Positions 14,511 to 21,987 of a stretch of DNA of 22,439 nucleotides are shown here, in pieces (the stretch's first letter is position 1; each line of letters opens with the position of its first letter). Source of the DNA: Bacteroidales bacterium UBA3742 (GTDB lineage: Bacteria; Bacteroidota; Bacteroidia; Bacteroidales; Paludibacteraceae); contig DFGU01000036.1 in the NCBI GenBank assembly GCA_002371785.1, positions 1-22,439 of the forward strand. The letters are read 5' to 3'. The position numbers were made by a program, and so were the translations under genes. Under the pieces are notes generated by a model, which was given only the letters and a program-made list of their open reading frames with translations, searched no databases and was not told where the DNA came from.

Positions 14511-15900
14511 TTTATTCTTCCTGTTTGGATTTCTGCCGGCTTTTGCCATCCTATACCTATTAGCCAGAGTGCTGGACAAGGGCCTGGGCGGATTTCATGC
14601 ACGCAACATCATACTGGTGCTCTTCTCCCTGATATTCTACGCATGGGGCGAGCCGGTATATGTGTTCCTGATGTTGGGATGCGTGCTGCTCAACTACCTG
14701 GCCGGTCTGATTATAGACCGAGCTACGGAAGGATGGCGTAAAACGGCCCTGGTGATAGGCCTGATAGGCAATATTGCTATTCTGGGCACCTTCAAATACG
14801 CTAATTTTATTGCCGGTCTGCTGGCGCAGATAGGTCTGCCGGTCACCAGTCCGGAGATCAGTCTGCCGATAGGTATTAGTTTCTATACCTTCCAGTCGAT
14901 CAGCTACTTGGTGGATGTCTATCGCCACGAGTCGCCGGCACAGCGTCGGTTTACGAACCTGCTGCTCTATATCTCGATGTTCCCGCAGTTGATAGCCGGA
15001 CCTATCGTACGCTACGACACGGTAGCCAGCGAGATAGAAAACCGCAAAGTGACGGCCGACGATATCGCCGAGGGACTCTATCGCTTCCTGCTCGGTCTGG
15101 GCAAGAAGGTGATTATTGCCAACCAGATATCCGTGGTGGCCGACCAACTGCTGGGTCAACTATCGGACCAGACTACGTCTATGGGTGCGCTGGTAGGAAC
15201 GCTGGCCTTTGCGCTGCAGATCTACTTCGACTTCTCCGGATACTCCGACATGGCTATCGGTATCGGTCGCTGTCTGGGATTCCACTTCAAGGAGAACTTC
15301 AACCATCCGTACTGCTGTACGTCGATCACCGACTTCTGGCGCAGATGGCATATATCGCTCGGTAGTTTCTTCCGCGACTATGTCTATATCCCGATGGGTG
15401 GTAACCGTCGTCACCAGGCGCTGAACATATTGGTCGTATGGTTTCTGACCGGTATGTGGCATGGCGCCAGCTGGAATTTCATCATCTGGGGTATGTACTT
15501 CGGCGTGATCGTTGCGCTGGAGAAATTCTCCATCGTCAAGATAGAGAAGAACCGCTGGGTGCGTCCGTTCCTGCATATCTATAGTTTGGCATTGGTGCTG
15601 CTGGGATGGAGTGTGTTCTATTTTGATGACTTCAGCCAGCTGCTGCTCTACTATCGCCAGCTGTTTACCGCCGGCGGCGGACTGGACTTCCTCACAAAGT
15701 CGCTCGTGATGAACAAACTATGGCTCTGGGTGCTGGCTATCGCATGCTGCTTGCCGATACGCGACTGGCTGCAACAGGGCATTAAGAACGAGACGGTACG
15801 CATGGTGACCCATGTGGTGGTCTCGATAGTTATTCTCGGCGTGAGCATCGCTCTGCTGGTAGGTGCCACGAATAATCCATTCCTTTATACACGATTCTAA
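14497..15900 (+). CDS. MBOAT-family O-acyltransferase (AlgI/DltB-like)
   Basis: A 467-residue integral membrane protein with about ten hydrophobic segments. Conserved MBOAT features are visible: PIGISFYTFQSISYLVDVYR (~124-143), FPQLIAGPIVRY (~162-173), YFDFSGYSDMAIG, NFNHPY, FWRRWHISLGSFFRDYVYIPMGG (~280-302), and the catalytic histidine H322 in TGMWHGASWNF. Such proteins pass acyl (usually acetyl) groups across the cytoplasmic membrane onto cell-surface polysaccharides. It overlaps the SGNH gene by 14 nt and the DHHW gene by 1 nt, matching the AlgI plus AlgJ/AlgX arrangement. The polysaccharide target is not encoded here. A role in glycan O-acetylation is inferred from family and context. 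Confidence 0.92.
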   Translation: MVFADLFFLFGFLPAFAILYLLARVLDKGLGGFHARNIILVLFSLIFYAWGEPVYVFLMLGCVLLNYLAGLIIDRATEGWRKTALVIGLIGNIAILGTFKYANFIAGLLAQIGLPVTSPEISLPIGISFYTFQSISYLVDVYRHESPAQRRFTNLLLYISMFPQLIAGPIVRYDTVASEIENRKVTADDIAEGLYRFLLGLGKKVIIANQISVVADQLLGQLSDQTTSMGALVGTLAFALQIYFDFSGYSDMAIGIGRCLGFHFKENFNHPYCCTSITDFWRRWHISLGSFFRDYVYIPMGGNRRHQALNILVVWFLTGMWHGASWNFIIWGMYFGVIVALEKFSIVKIEKNRWVRPFLHIYSLALVLLGWSVFYFDDFSQLLLYYRQLFTAGGGLDFLTKSLVMNKLWLWVLAIACCLPIRDWLQQGIKNETVRMVTHVVVSIVILGVSIALLVGATNNPFLYTRF

Positions 15901-17282
15901 TGAAACAGAGTTATATTTATATTGTTGTGATGGCGCTGGTGCTGATCATTATCACCGGCATTTTCTATGTCCTGCCGCGTCCGACATTCTCCGAACTGGA
16001 GCGAAGGGACTTGACCGAGCTTCCGGCTTTTCCTTCGTGGAAGTCTGACTCGCTGCAGAGCGGACTGTACACGAAGACCATAGCCCAATGGTTCTCCGAT
16101 ACAGAGCCCTTCCGGGAGCAGTTGCTGCAGGGAAGTATGCAGCTGGATAAGTATTCGGGTATCCGTCTGGGTAAGCCGGAGGAGGCGATCACTTTCCACG
16201 CCGCAGATAACACCACCAATACGGATGCGGATAGCGAGGAACTGGGTATCACGGATGATCGCGAGATAGCCGAGTATAAGAATCAGCAGAATGCCGAAGA
16301 GGCGGCTAAGATCGCCAGCGCGGGTATCATCATCTGCGGACCGGAAGGCCAGGTGCGTGCGCTGAGTGCCTATCACGGTACGAACGGCGGTAACCAGTAT
16401 GCCAAGGTATGTAATGAGTATAAGCGTACGTTCCCGGGCGTGAATGTATATTGCATGGTGATTCCTACGGCCGTAGAGTACTACTGTCCGGATGCTGCGA
16501 AGTCGAGCACCAAGTCGGAGCTGACGACGATACGTAACACCTATTCGCTCCTGGACGACTCGGTCAAGGCGGTGGATATCTACACCACGCTGGGCAAGCA
16601 TGCCTCGGAGGATATCTACCTAAGAACCGACCACCACTGGGCGCCGCTGGGGGCATACTATGCGGCCGAGCGCTTTGCGCAAGTGGCCGGCGTACCATAT
16701 CGCCCGCTGAGCGAATACAACAAGGAGGTGGTACACGGCTTTGTAGGTACGATGTACGGCTACAGCCACGATATATCGGTCAAGCAGTCGCCGGAGGATT
16801 TTGTGTATTATACGCCTAAGGACTCGGCCTACGAGACGACGTATATCAATTATACGATCGACAAAGCGTATAAAGTCACCGCCGAGGCTGCGCCCTATGT
16901 GGGTCCGTTCTTCGGTCATTTCAAGGACGGCAGTTCGGCTGCCTACTGCGTATTCATGGGTGGCGACAGCAAGATCACGCAGGTACGTACCTCGCAGCAG
17001 AACGGACGCCGAGTGCTGATCCTAAAGGACAGCTTCGGCAACGCCCTGGTGGGCTATCTGTTCGGCTCGTTTGAAGAGGTGCACGTCGTGGACGGTCGCT
17101 ACTTCACGAAGAATATGCGCGAATACGTAGAGCAGAACAGCATCACGGACATTCTCTTCTGCAACAACGTCTTCAAGGTATATGGTGGCGGGGAGAAATA
17201 CATGGACTTCCTCAAGCAGGAGAGCTGGCCGTACAAGGGCCGCAACCCGGCACGTCCTAAAGCAAGCGCTCAAGCGCAATAA
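15900..17282 (+). CDS. DHHW-family (AlgJ/AlgX-like SGNH) protein
   Basis: A 460-residue protein with an uncleaved-looking N-terminal membrane anchor (~4-24) and a large periplasmic part. The signature DHHW lies at 244-247 (YLRTDHHWAPLG). Near 377-383 there is DSFGNAL, whose serine is the likely SGNH nucleophile. The family works with MBOAT proteins as the periplasmic acetyltransferase that places the acyl group on the glycan. Start and previous stop share one base (TAATG), so translation is coupled to the MBOAT gene. The C-terminus ends in a short lysine/alanine-rich tail. Its 3' end overlaps the convergent mutY by 26 bp. Confidence 0.85.
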   Translation: MKQSYIYIVVMALVLIIITGIFYVLPRPTFSELERRDLTELPAFPSWKSDSLQSGLYTKTIAQWFSDTEPFREQLLQGSMQLDKYSGIRLGKPEEAITFHAADNTTNTDADSEELGITDDREIAEYKNQQNAEEAAKIASAGIIICGPEGQVRALSAYHGTNGGNQYAKVCNEYKRTFPGVNVYCMVIPTAVEYYCPDAAKSSTKSELTTIRNTYSLLDDSVKAVDIYTTLGKHASEDIYLRTDHHWAPLGAYYAAERFAQVAGVPYRPLSEYNKEVVHGFVGTMYGYSHDISVKQSPEDFVYYTPKDSAYETTYINYTIDKAYKVTAEAAPYVGPFFGHFKDGSSAAYCVFMGGDSKITQVRTSQQNGRRVLILKDSFGNALVGYLFGSFEEVHVVDGRYFTKNMREYVEQNSITDILFCNNVFKVYGGGEKYMDFLKQESWPYKGRNPARPKASAQAQ

Positions 17283-18291
17283 GCGTGAGTCGGCTCAGGC
17301 CGTACTCATCCAGATCACGTAGGGCAACGCGACGCGTTCCCTCCAAGGCAGGCAGTTCTCGGACTGTCTGCTTTTCGAATCGGGCATAGAGACGCTGATG
17401 GCTGAGGATGTGCTTGAGTTCTACGGACGGCACGCCGGGCGTAGGAGGCAGCAGAGCGTTCTGTGTCTCCACAAGCGGAAATTCCCACAGATGCTGCCAT
17501 ATATCGCGCTCGGTACGCTGGCGGATGAGCGTATAGCGTTGGCCGTCTTGTTCGGCCAGGTAGATGGTGTAGTTGAGGTAGCGGTCGCGCAACTTAGGCC
17601 GTGGCTTGCGTACGGGCAGCAGTTCGGCTGTGCCGTGCTGATAGCCCAGACACAGCGTCTGGAGCGGACAGGACGTGCATCGTACATCCCCTGTCTCAGG
17701 GTCGGCGAGCGAGGGCGTACAATGGAGTGCGCCCAGCTCCATGATGGCGGCATTGAAGAGGCCGGGATGCTCATGGTCCAGCAGCCGGAGAATGAGCTCG
17801 TGGAAATGGCGCTTGTCCTGTGTGGTATCAAACGGTATGTCGCAGTCAAACAGCCGCGCCACGACGCGATACACATTGCCGTCCATGGCGGGATAGGGCT
17901 GGTCGTAGGCAAAGGCCGTAATGGCGCCGGCGGTATAGTCGCCTATGCCGGGCAAGGAACGGATATCCTCGTAGCGGGTAGGGAAGGGTTGCCATCCACG
18001 CTCGACGATCGTTTGCGCGCATTTATATAAGTTTCGCGCGCGCGAGTAGTAGCCTAGTCCCTGCCAGAGGCGCAGCACCTCCTGCTCGTCGGCCGCGGCC
18101 AGGCTATCCACATCCGGAAAACGGGACGTGAATCGCATGTAGTAGTCCAGGCCCTGCTGCACGCGCGTCTGCTGGAGGATGATTTCGGAGAGCCAGATAC
18201 GATAGGCGTCACGTGTGTCACGCCATGGAAGCTCCCGACGATGACATTCCCACCAGCGGTATAATTGGTCGTATAAGTAGGTCAAATTCAT
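17257..18291 (-). CDS. mutY: A/G-specific adenine glycosylase MutY
   Basis: Removes adenine mispaired with 8-oxoguanine. The chosen start is the ATG at 18291 (MNLTYLYDQLYRWW, 344 aa); the frame runs upstream, but that extension crosses the promoter. Motifs are the catalytic glutamate in SEIILQQTRV, the HhH LPGIGDYTAGAI, and the catalytic aspartate in MDGNVYRV. The 4Fe-4S cysteines are C-X13-C-X2-C-X5-C (HCTPSL...RCTSCPLQTLC), whereas the family norm is C-X6-C-X2-C-X5-C, so there is a 7-residue insertion. A C-terminal NUDIX-like 8-oxoG-recognition domain is present (WQHLWEFPLVE). The gene is convergent with the DHHW gene (26 bp overlap, no visible terminator) and divergent from HU. Confidence 0.93.
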   Translation of the reverse strand: MNLTYLYDQLYRWWECHRRELPWRDTRDAYRIWLSEIILQQTRVQQGLDYYMRFTSRFPDVDSLAAADEQEVLRLWQGLGYYSRARNLYKCAQTIVERGWQPFPTRYEDIRSLPGIGDYTAGAITAFAYDQPYPAMDGNVYRVVARLFDCDIPFDTTQDKRHFHELILRLLDHEHPGLFNAAIMELGALHCTPSLADPETGDVRCTSCPLQTLCLGYQHGTAELLPVRKPRPKLRDRYLNYTIYLAEQDGQRYTLIRQRTERDIWQHLWEFPLVETQNALLPPTPGVPSVELKHILSHQRLYARFEKQTVRELPALEGTRRVALRDLDEYGLSRLTLIALERLL

Positions 18292-18323
18292 CGTTTTAGT
18301 GCGATTTTCATCAAAAATTGGTG

Positions 18324-18354
18324 CAAAATTACAAAAAAAACACAAAAAATGCAA
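18324..18354 (-). promoter_or_regulatory. Promoter of mutY
   Basis: On the minus strand, TTG (18354-18352), a 20-bp spacer and TAATTTTG (18331-18324) match the Bacteroidetes pattern. The start site should fall near 18317, 26 nt before the chosen ATG. Confidence 0.5.
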
Positions 18355-18372
18355 TTTTTTTTGCAAAAAACT

Positions 18373-18402
18373 TTTGTATTTCAATAATTTATAGTAATTT
18401 TG
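18373..18402 (+). promoter_or_regulatory. Promoter of the HU gene
   Basis: TTTG at 18373-18376 and TAATTTTG at 18395-18402, with an 18-bp spacer, lie in a very A+T-rich divergent region. The predicted leader is ~60 nt. Confidence 0.55.
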
Positions 18403-18467
18403 TACCCGCTTTTCGTTTTTGAGGAAAGAAAAAGAGGATTTTTATAAATATATAAACACATACAATT

Positions 18468-18740
18468 ATGACAAAAGCTGAACTTGTAAACGCCATTGCT
18501 ATCTCGACGGGATATGACAAGACGACTATCTCGAACATCGTAGAGGCAGGTATGGCGAAAATCAAAGAGACGGTGACCTCCGGCGACAGCGTATATCTGC
18601 GTGGCTTCGGTAGCTTTACCGCCAAAACTCGCAAGGCAAAGATTGCCCGCAACATCTCCAAGAACATCTCCATCGAAGTACCTGAGCACAAGATTGCTTA
18701 CTTCAAGCCGGCAGATGAGTTTAACAACATGGTTCGTTAA
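18468..18740 (+). CDS. HU-family DNA-binding protein
   Basis: A 90-residue histone-like protein. It opens with MTKAELVNAIAISTGYDK, has the dimer-forming helices, the signature GFGSFTAKTRKAKIARN, then a beta arm (residues ~55-72) and a C-terminal helix. The usual RNPxTG arm tip is replaced by RNISKNISIEVPEH, a variant seen in Bacteroidetes HU proteins. It binds and bends DNA as a dimer. It is expressed from its own promoter, divergent from mutY, and heads a short group with a tiny ribosomal-type protein and RNase E/G. Confidence 0.9.
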   Translation: MTKAELVNAIAISTGYDKTTISNIVEAGMAKIKETVTSGDSVYLRGFGSFTAKTRKAKIARNISKNISIEVPEHKIAYFKPADEFNNMVR

Positions 18741-18784
18741 TCGGAAGACCACTGAATTATTAATTTTTATAACATCAATTTACT

Positions 18785-18874
18785 ATGCCAAACGGAAAGA
18801 AGCATAAGAGACATAAGATGTCTACACACAAGCGTAAAAAACGTCTGCGCAAGAATCGTCATAAGCATAAGTAA
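18785..18874 (+). CDS. 29-residue basic ribosomal-type protein (AURKAIP1/COX24-like, bS22-like)
   Basis: A tiny reading frame giving MPNGKKHKRHKMSTHKRKKR and nine more residues (LRKNRHKHK), nearly all Lys, Arg and His. The core HKMSTHKRKKRLRKNRH matches the C-terminal COX24/AURKAIP1 motif, found in mitochondrial mS38 and the small bacterial subunit protein bS22. It is probably a small-subunit ribosomal protein binding 16S rRNA. It lies 44 nt after the HU stop and is probably co-transcribed. Such genes are often missed because of their size. Confidence 0.8.
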   Translation: MPNGKKHKRHKMSTHKRKKRLRKNRHKHK

Positions 18875-18904
18875 GCCTTAGGACGATTTCGTTCTGTGCA
18901 TATG

Positions 18905-18958
18905 CTTTGTGGCGATAAGCTTGTCTGGGCGCAGACAGGCTTGCCACAAGGCATTTTT
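18905..18958 (+). terminator. Terminator-like nested hairpin between the bS22-like gene and RNase E/G
   Basis: TTGTGGC (from ~18907) pairs with GCCACAA (ending near 18949), enclosing an inner TGTCTG/CAGACA stem, and is followed by a TTTTT tract. It could end the HU transcript or attenuate read-through into the RNase gene, which has no obvious promoter in the 30 nt left before its start. Confidence 0.6.
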
Positions 18959-18988
18959 ATTTATTGATTTATTAAGACAACAAATCCT

Positions 18989-20542
18989 ATGAAAAGCGAA
19001 TTAATTGTGGACGTACAGCCACAAGAGATTGCTATCGCGCTGACGGAGGACGATCGCCTGCAGGAGATCAACCGCGAGAAGCGCAACGAGGATAACTTTG
19101 CGGTAGGTAATATCTATTACGGCCGCGTGAAGAAAGTGATGCCTGCGTTGAATGCAGTCTTTGTGGATGTAGGTTATGAGAAAGAAGCTTTTCTACACTA
19201 TTTGGATTTAGGTTCGGAGTTTCGTACTTTCCAGCAGTTTGTCACCAAGGCTGTGTCGGATCGGCGCCGTGTGCCGGCTATCGACAAGCAGAAGCGTCAG
19301 CCTGAGGTGGGCAAAGAAGGAAAAATCGAAGATGTACTGAAGGTAGGCGACACCCTGCTGGTGCAGGTGACCAAGGAGCCTATCAATACCAAGGGACCCC
19401 GACTGACGGCCGAGATATCGATAGCCGGACGCAACATGGTGCTGATGCCATTGTCGGACGGCGTGATGGTGAGCCAGAAGATCAAGCGCGAGAGCGAACG
19501 CTCCCGACTGAAGCAGCTCATCTCGTCGATCAAGCCTCACGGCTTTGGCGTGATCGTACGTACCGTAGCCGAAGACAAGCGCGTAGCGGAACTGGATTCC
19601 GAGTTGCGATTGCTGGTAGAGCGCTGGCACGAGACGGTCAAGCAGCTGCAACAGAAGCAGCCGGTCAGCTTGGTGAGTGAAGAGATAGGACGCACGATAG
19701 GTATCATTCGTGATATGCTCTCGTCCAGCTTCACGAGCATACAGGTCAACGACGAGAGCATCTACGAGGAGGTGAAACAATATCTGACATTGATTGCACC
19801 CGAGAGCGCCAAGATCGTGAAACTGTACCACCAGAAGCAACCCATCTTCGATAAATTTGACATCACCCGACAGATGAAGACCGGTCTGGGTCGTACTGTG
19901 GGATTCAAACATGGCGGCTATCTGATCATAGACAAGACCGAAGCCCTGTTTTCCATCGATGTCAATTCGGGTAGCAAGAAGCTATACGAAGACCAGGAAG
20001 AGAACGCATTCCAGTACAACATGGCTGCCGCCGACGAGATCGTGCACCAGCTTCGCCTACGTGATATAGGAGGTATCATCATTATCGATTTTATCGATAT
20101 GCATACCAAGGAGCACCAGCAGCAACTCTACGACCACATGCGTAGCCTCATGGAACGCGACCGAGCCAAACACAACATTTTGCCGCTCAGCAAATTCGGA
20201 CTGATGCAGATCACCCGCCAACGCGTGCGCCCCGCTGTAGAAGTGGAAGTGATGGAGACCTGTCCGACCTGCGGCGGAAAAGGGAAGATACAACCGTCGA
20301 TCTTGTTTACCGACCAGGTAGAAGAGCAGGTTGCACATTTGTCAGAGCAATACGGACGAGGACTCCGACTGTATCTGCACCCCTATGTATATGCCTACGT
20401 TTGCCGAGGACTACTGGGTAGCCTCAAGCAACAATGGTTCGTAAAGTACGGCGTGCACGTAGTGGAAAACCAGAGCCTCGGAATGCTCCAGACGCAATTC
20501 TACGACTCAAAGGGCGAACCCGTAAACCCCGAGTCCAAATAG
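18989..20542 (+). CDS. rng: Ribonuclease E/G family endoribonuclease
   Basis: A 517-residue enzyme of RNase G length, without the long C-terminal scaffold of RNase E. The N-terminal S1 domain (~36-125: GNIYYGRVKKVMPALNAVFVDVG) is enlarged by a charged insert (~90-115). Catalytic magnesium-binding aspartates are D324 in SIDVNSG and D367 in IIDFIDMH. The zinc-link cysteines are CPTC at 425-428. It processes rRNA and other RNAs in the cytoplasm. It follows the HU and bS22-like genes, an order that I recall as common in Bacteroidetes, and ends at a strong bidirectional terminator. Confidence 0.92.
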   Translation: MKSELIVDVQPQEIAIALTEDDRLQEINREKRNEDNFAVGNIYYGRVKKVMPALNAVFVDVGYEKEAFLHYLDLGSEFRTFQQFVTKAVSDRRRVPAIDKQKRQPEVGKEGKIEDVLKVGDTLLVQVTKEPINTKGPRLTAEISIAGRNMVLMPLSDGVMVSQKIKRESERSRLKQLISSIKPHGFGVIVRTVAEDKRVAELDSELRLLVERWHETVKQLQQKQPVSLVSEEIGRTIGIIRDMLSSSFTSIQVNDESIYEEVKQYLTLIAPESAKIVKLYHQKQPIFDKFDITRQMKTGLGRTVGFKHGGYLIIDKTEALFSIDVNSGSKKLYEDQEENAFQYNMAAADEIVHQLRLRDIGGIIIIDFIDMHTKEHQQQLYDHMRSLMERDRAKHNILPLSKFGLMQITRQRVRPAVEVEVMETCPTCGGKGKIQPSILFTDQVEEQVAHLSEQYGRGLRLYLHPYVYAYVCRGLLGSLKQQWFVKYGVHVVENQSLGMLQTQFYDSKGEPVNPESK

Positions 20543-20554
20543 CAGAAAAGCCAA

Positions 20555-20594
20555 AAATAAAGCCCGGCAGATATTGCCGAGCTTTATTTTTTTT
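20555..20594. terminator. Bidirectional intrinsic terminator
   Basis: AATAAAGC plus CGGCA pairs with TTGCCG plus GCTTTATT around a 4-nt GATA loop. The hairpin is flanked by A-rich sequence on the left and eight T on the right, so it can end both the RNase E/G transcript and the minus-strand NrdJb-like transcript. Confidence 0.85.
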
Positions 20595-20622
20595 CCGTAA
20601 CCCGTAACCCGTAACCCGTATC
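20595..20622. repeat. Four 7-bp tandem repeats CCGTAAC
   Basis: CCGTAAC three times, then CCGTATC, ending at the stop codon of the NrdJb-like gene. Short array without known role. Confidence 0.7.
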
Positions 20623-21103
20623 ACTCCTCCACTTCCGCTCCCGGCACGTAGCGCTTCAGCACGCGAGCGACGCCGGTGGTCCATGAGTTGATCGAGTCGT
20701 TGTCCATCTGCAGGCCGGAGATCATCTTCACCACCTGGTCGATCGGCATGCCGTAGCGCAGCACGCCGGAGATCAGGCGGGCGTAGTTCCAGAACTCACG
20801 GTCGAACTTATAGCTCAGTCCCTCTACCGTAGTCTTGAAGCCGCGCGTATTGACAAACTGGAAGTCGTAGCGTTTCTGGCCGTCCTCCTTGACCACCTTG
20901 ATGATCTTGCCCTTCGTCACGCTCTTAGGTAGCGCAATACCCATCTCGTCGTCCGCCAGACCGGTGAAGATCTCATACGGGCGACCGTCTTTGAGCCCCA
21001 CAAAGGCAATCCATTTGTCTTTCTGATTCTGGAAGCGCACCACGTCGCATTCCAGTTCGGTCGGACGCTTCAGAAGCGTCTGTTCTTGTATCGGATTCTC
21101 CAT
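20621..21103 (-). CDS. Stand-alone C-terminal domain of class II ribonucleotide reductase (NrdJb-like, TSCPD type)
   Basis: A 160-residue protein. From residue ~12 (KRPTELECDVVRFQNQKDKW) through FVGLKDGRPYEIFTGLADD, LPKSVTKGKIIKV, TTVEGLSYKFDREFWNYARLISGVLRYGMPIDQVV and ARVLKRYVPG, it resembles the C-terminal portion of adenosylcobalamin-dependent ribonucleotide reductase. It lacks the catalytic barrel and also the usual final zinc-ribbon CxxC tail. No catalytic subunit lies in the window: upstream on this strand is a thioesterase. Pseudomonas splits class II RNR into NrdJa and NrdJb, so it could be the partner of a distant NrdJa. It could instead be a remnant or a protein with a separate regulatory role. 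The clean ATG start argues against simple truncation. Confidence 0.65.
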   Translation of the reverse strand: MENPIQEQTLLKRPTELECDVVRFQNQKDKWIAFVGLKDGRPYEIFTGLADDEMGIALPKSVTKGKIIKVVKEDGQKRYDFQFVNTRGFKTTVEGLSYKFDREFWNYARLISGVLRYGMPIDQVVKMISGLQMDNDSINSWTTGVARVLKRYVPGAEVEE

Positions 21104-21104
21104 A

Positions 21105-21224
21105 AACTAATCAACTAATAAACTAATAAACCAATCAACTAATCAACTAATAAACCAATCAACTAATAAACCAATCAACTAATAAACTAATAAACCAATC
21201 AACTAATAAACTCATCAACCAATA
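21105..21224. repeat. Array of fifteen 8-bp tandem repeats
   Basis: Exactly fifteen octamers in register, drawn from AACTAATC, AACTAATA, AACCAATC, AACCAATA and AACTCATC, fill the gap between the NrdJb-like and thioesterase genes. The last codons and stop (21215-21217) of the thioesterase lie within or beside the array. Confidence 0.85.
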
Positions 21225-21943
21225 AAACTAATCTTCGCCGAGCAGGAGGTCTCTCCGTTCTCCAGCTTCTGCTGGTACTGTACGCCATCGTCGCTCACGA
21301 GGTAGTAGGTCTGCAGCGTCTCACCCATCATGACCTCCTTGCTATAGTATATGTCGAGCCGTACGGCACGGTCGTAGTAGCAGGGTAGGTAGGTGTCGGT
21401 CATGACGCGCAGGTAGTTGCAACTGTTGCAATGGCGGTTGTAGTCCAGGTCGGAGTAGCAGATGCGGTACGGACGTTGTCCCGTAGGTTCGGGGATGGTG
21501 GTCATACGTACGCGTTGCATATCCAGCACCTCGCCATCGACCGAGTCGGCCAGTATCGGATCGTCGAAGATATTCACTATCTCGCGCTTCTCCATGTCCA
21601 GCACGGCCCATACCGACTTACATCGACCGATCAGTCGTCGTTCGCCCTCTGGCGTGAGGAGCCACAGGCGGTAGTCACGCGTAGAGAGCATATGGACGTT
21701 CTGTTCGATCCAGGTCTCGATGACGATATGCTCGTTGTGCGTAGGCAGATAGTCCATCTCTACGCTCAGGCGCGTCAGTATCCATGTCAGTCCCCGCGGG
21801 TGGAGCACCTGGATACCAAAGCCCAACTGATCCGCTACGCGTCCCGCTACCTCCAGCAGGTAGTTCTCCAGGTTGTATAGACGCAGCCGCTTGCGGTCGT
21901 CCACCTCCTGGTACTTTATCTCATATTCGTATTCGTATTTCAT
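21215..21943 (-). CDS. Acyl-ACP thioesterase (FatA/FatB-type double hot-dog)
   Basis: A 242-residue protein that should release fatty acids from acyl carrier protein. It has two hot-dog halves. The first starts YEYEIKYQEVDDRKRLRLYNLENYLLEVAGRVADQLGFG and contains WILTRLSVEMDYLP and SVWAVLDMEKREIV. The second contains YSDLDYNRHCNSCNYLRVMTDTYL, the position of the usual DxNxHVNN...Y active-site block. Here the histidine is followed by CNSCNY, a variant common in Bacteroidetes relatives. The C-terminal residues SFIG and the stop are supplied by octamer-repeat sequence. It lies 44 nt downstream of the S9 peptidase and upstream of the NrdJb-like gene on the same strand. Confidence 0.82.
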   Translation of the reverse strand: MKYEYEYEIKYQEVDDRKRLRLYNLENYLLEVAGRVADQLGFGIQVLHPRGLTWILTRLSVEMDYLPTHNEHIVIETWIEQNVHMLSTRDYRLWLLTPEGERRLIGRCKSVWAVLDMEKREIVNIFDDPILADSVDGEVLDMQRVRMTTIPEPTGQRPYRICYSDLDYNRHCNSCNYLRVMTDTYLPCYYDRAVRLDIYYSKEVMMGETLQTYYLVSDDGVQYQQKLENGETSCSAKISFIG

Positions 21944-21959
21944 AACAAATAAACCTATA

Positions 21960-21983
21960 AACTCATCAACTCATCAACTCATC
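21960..21983. repeat. Three 8-bp tandem repeats AACTCATC
   Basis: Three perfect AACTCATC copies lie between the peptidase and thioesterase genes. The same octamer occurs once in the array at 21105-21224, so both gaps carry one repeat family. Confidence 0.75.
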
Positions 21984-21987
21984 AACT

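Noticed and set aside
17398..18030. 210-codon plus-strand open frame over mutY
   Set aside because: Antisense to the intact catalytic and HhH regions of mutY; composition matches a shadow.
18292..18384. Upstream extension of MutY (about 31 residues)
   Set aside because: It covers the A+T-rich divergent promoter region and yields a Phe/Lys/Asn-rich leader not found in MutY; the ATG at 18291 fits the family.
21105..21224. Possible CRISPR array
   Set aside because: Units are 8 bp with no spacers; it is a simple tandem repeat, and no cas genes are present.
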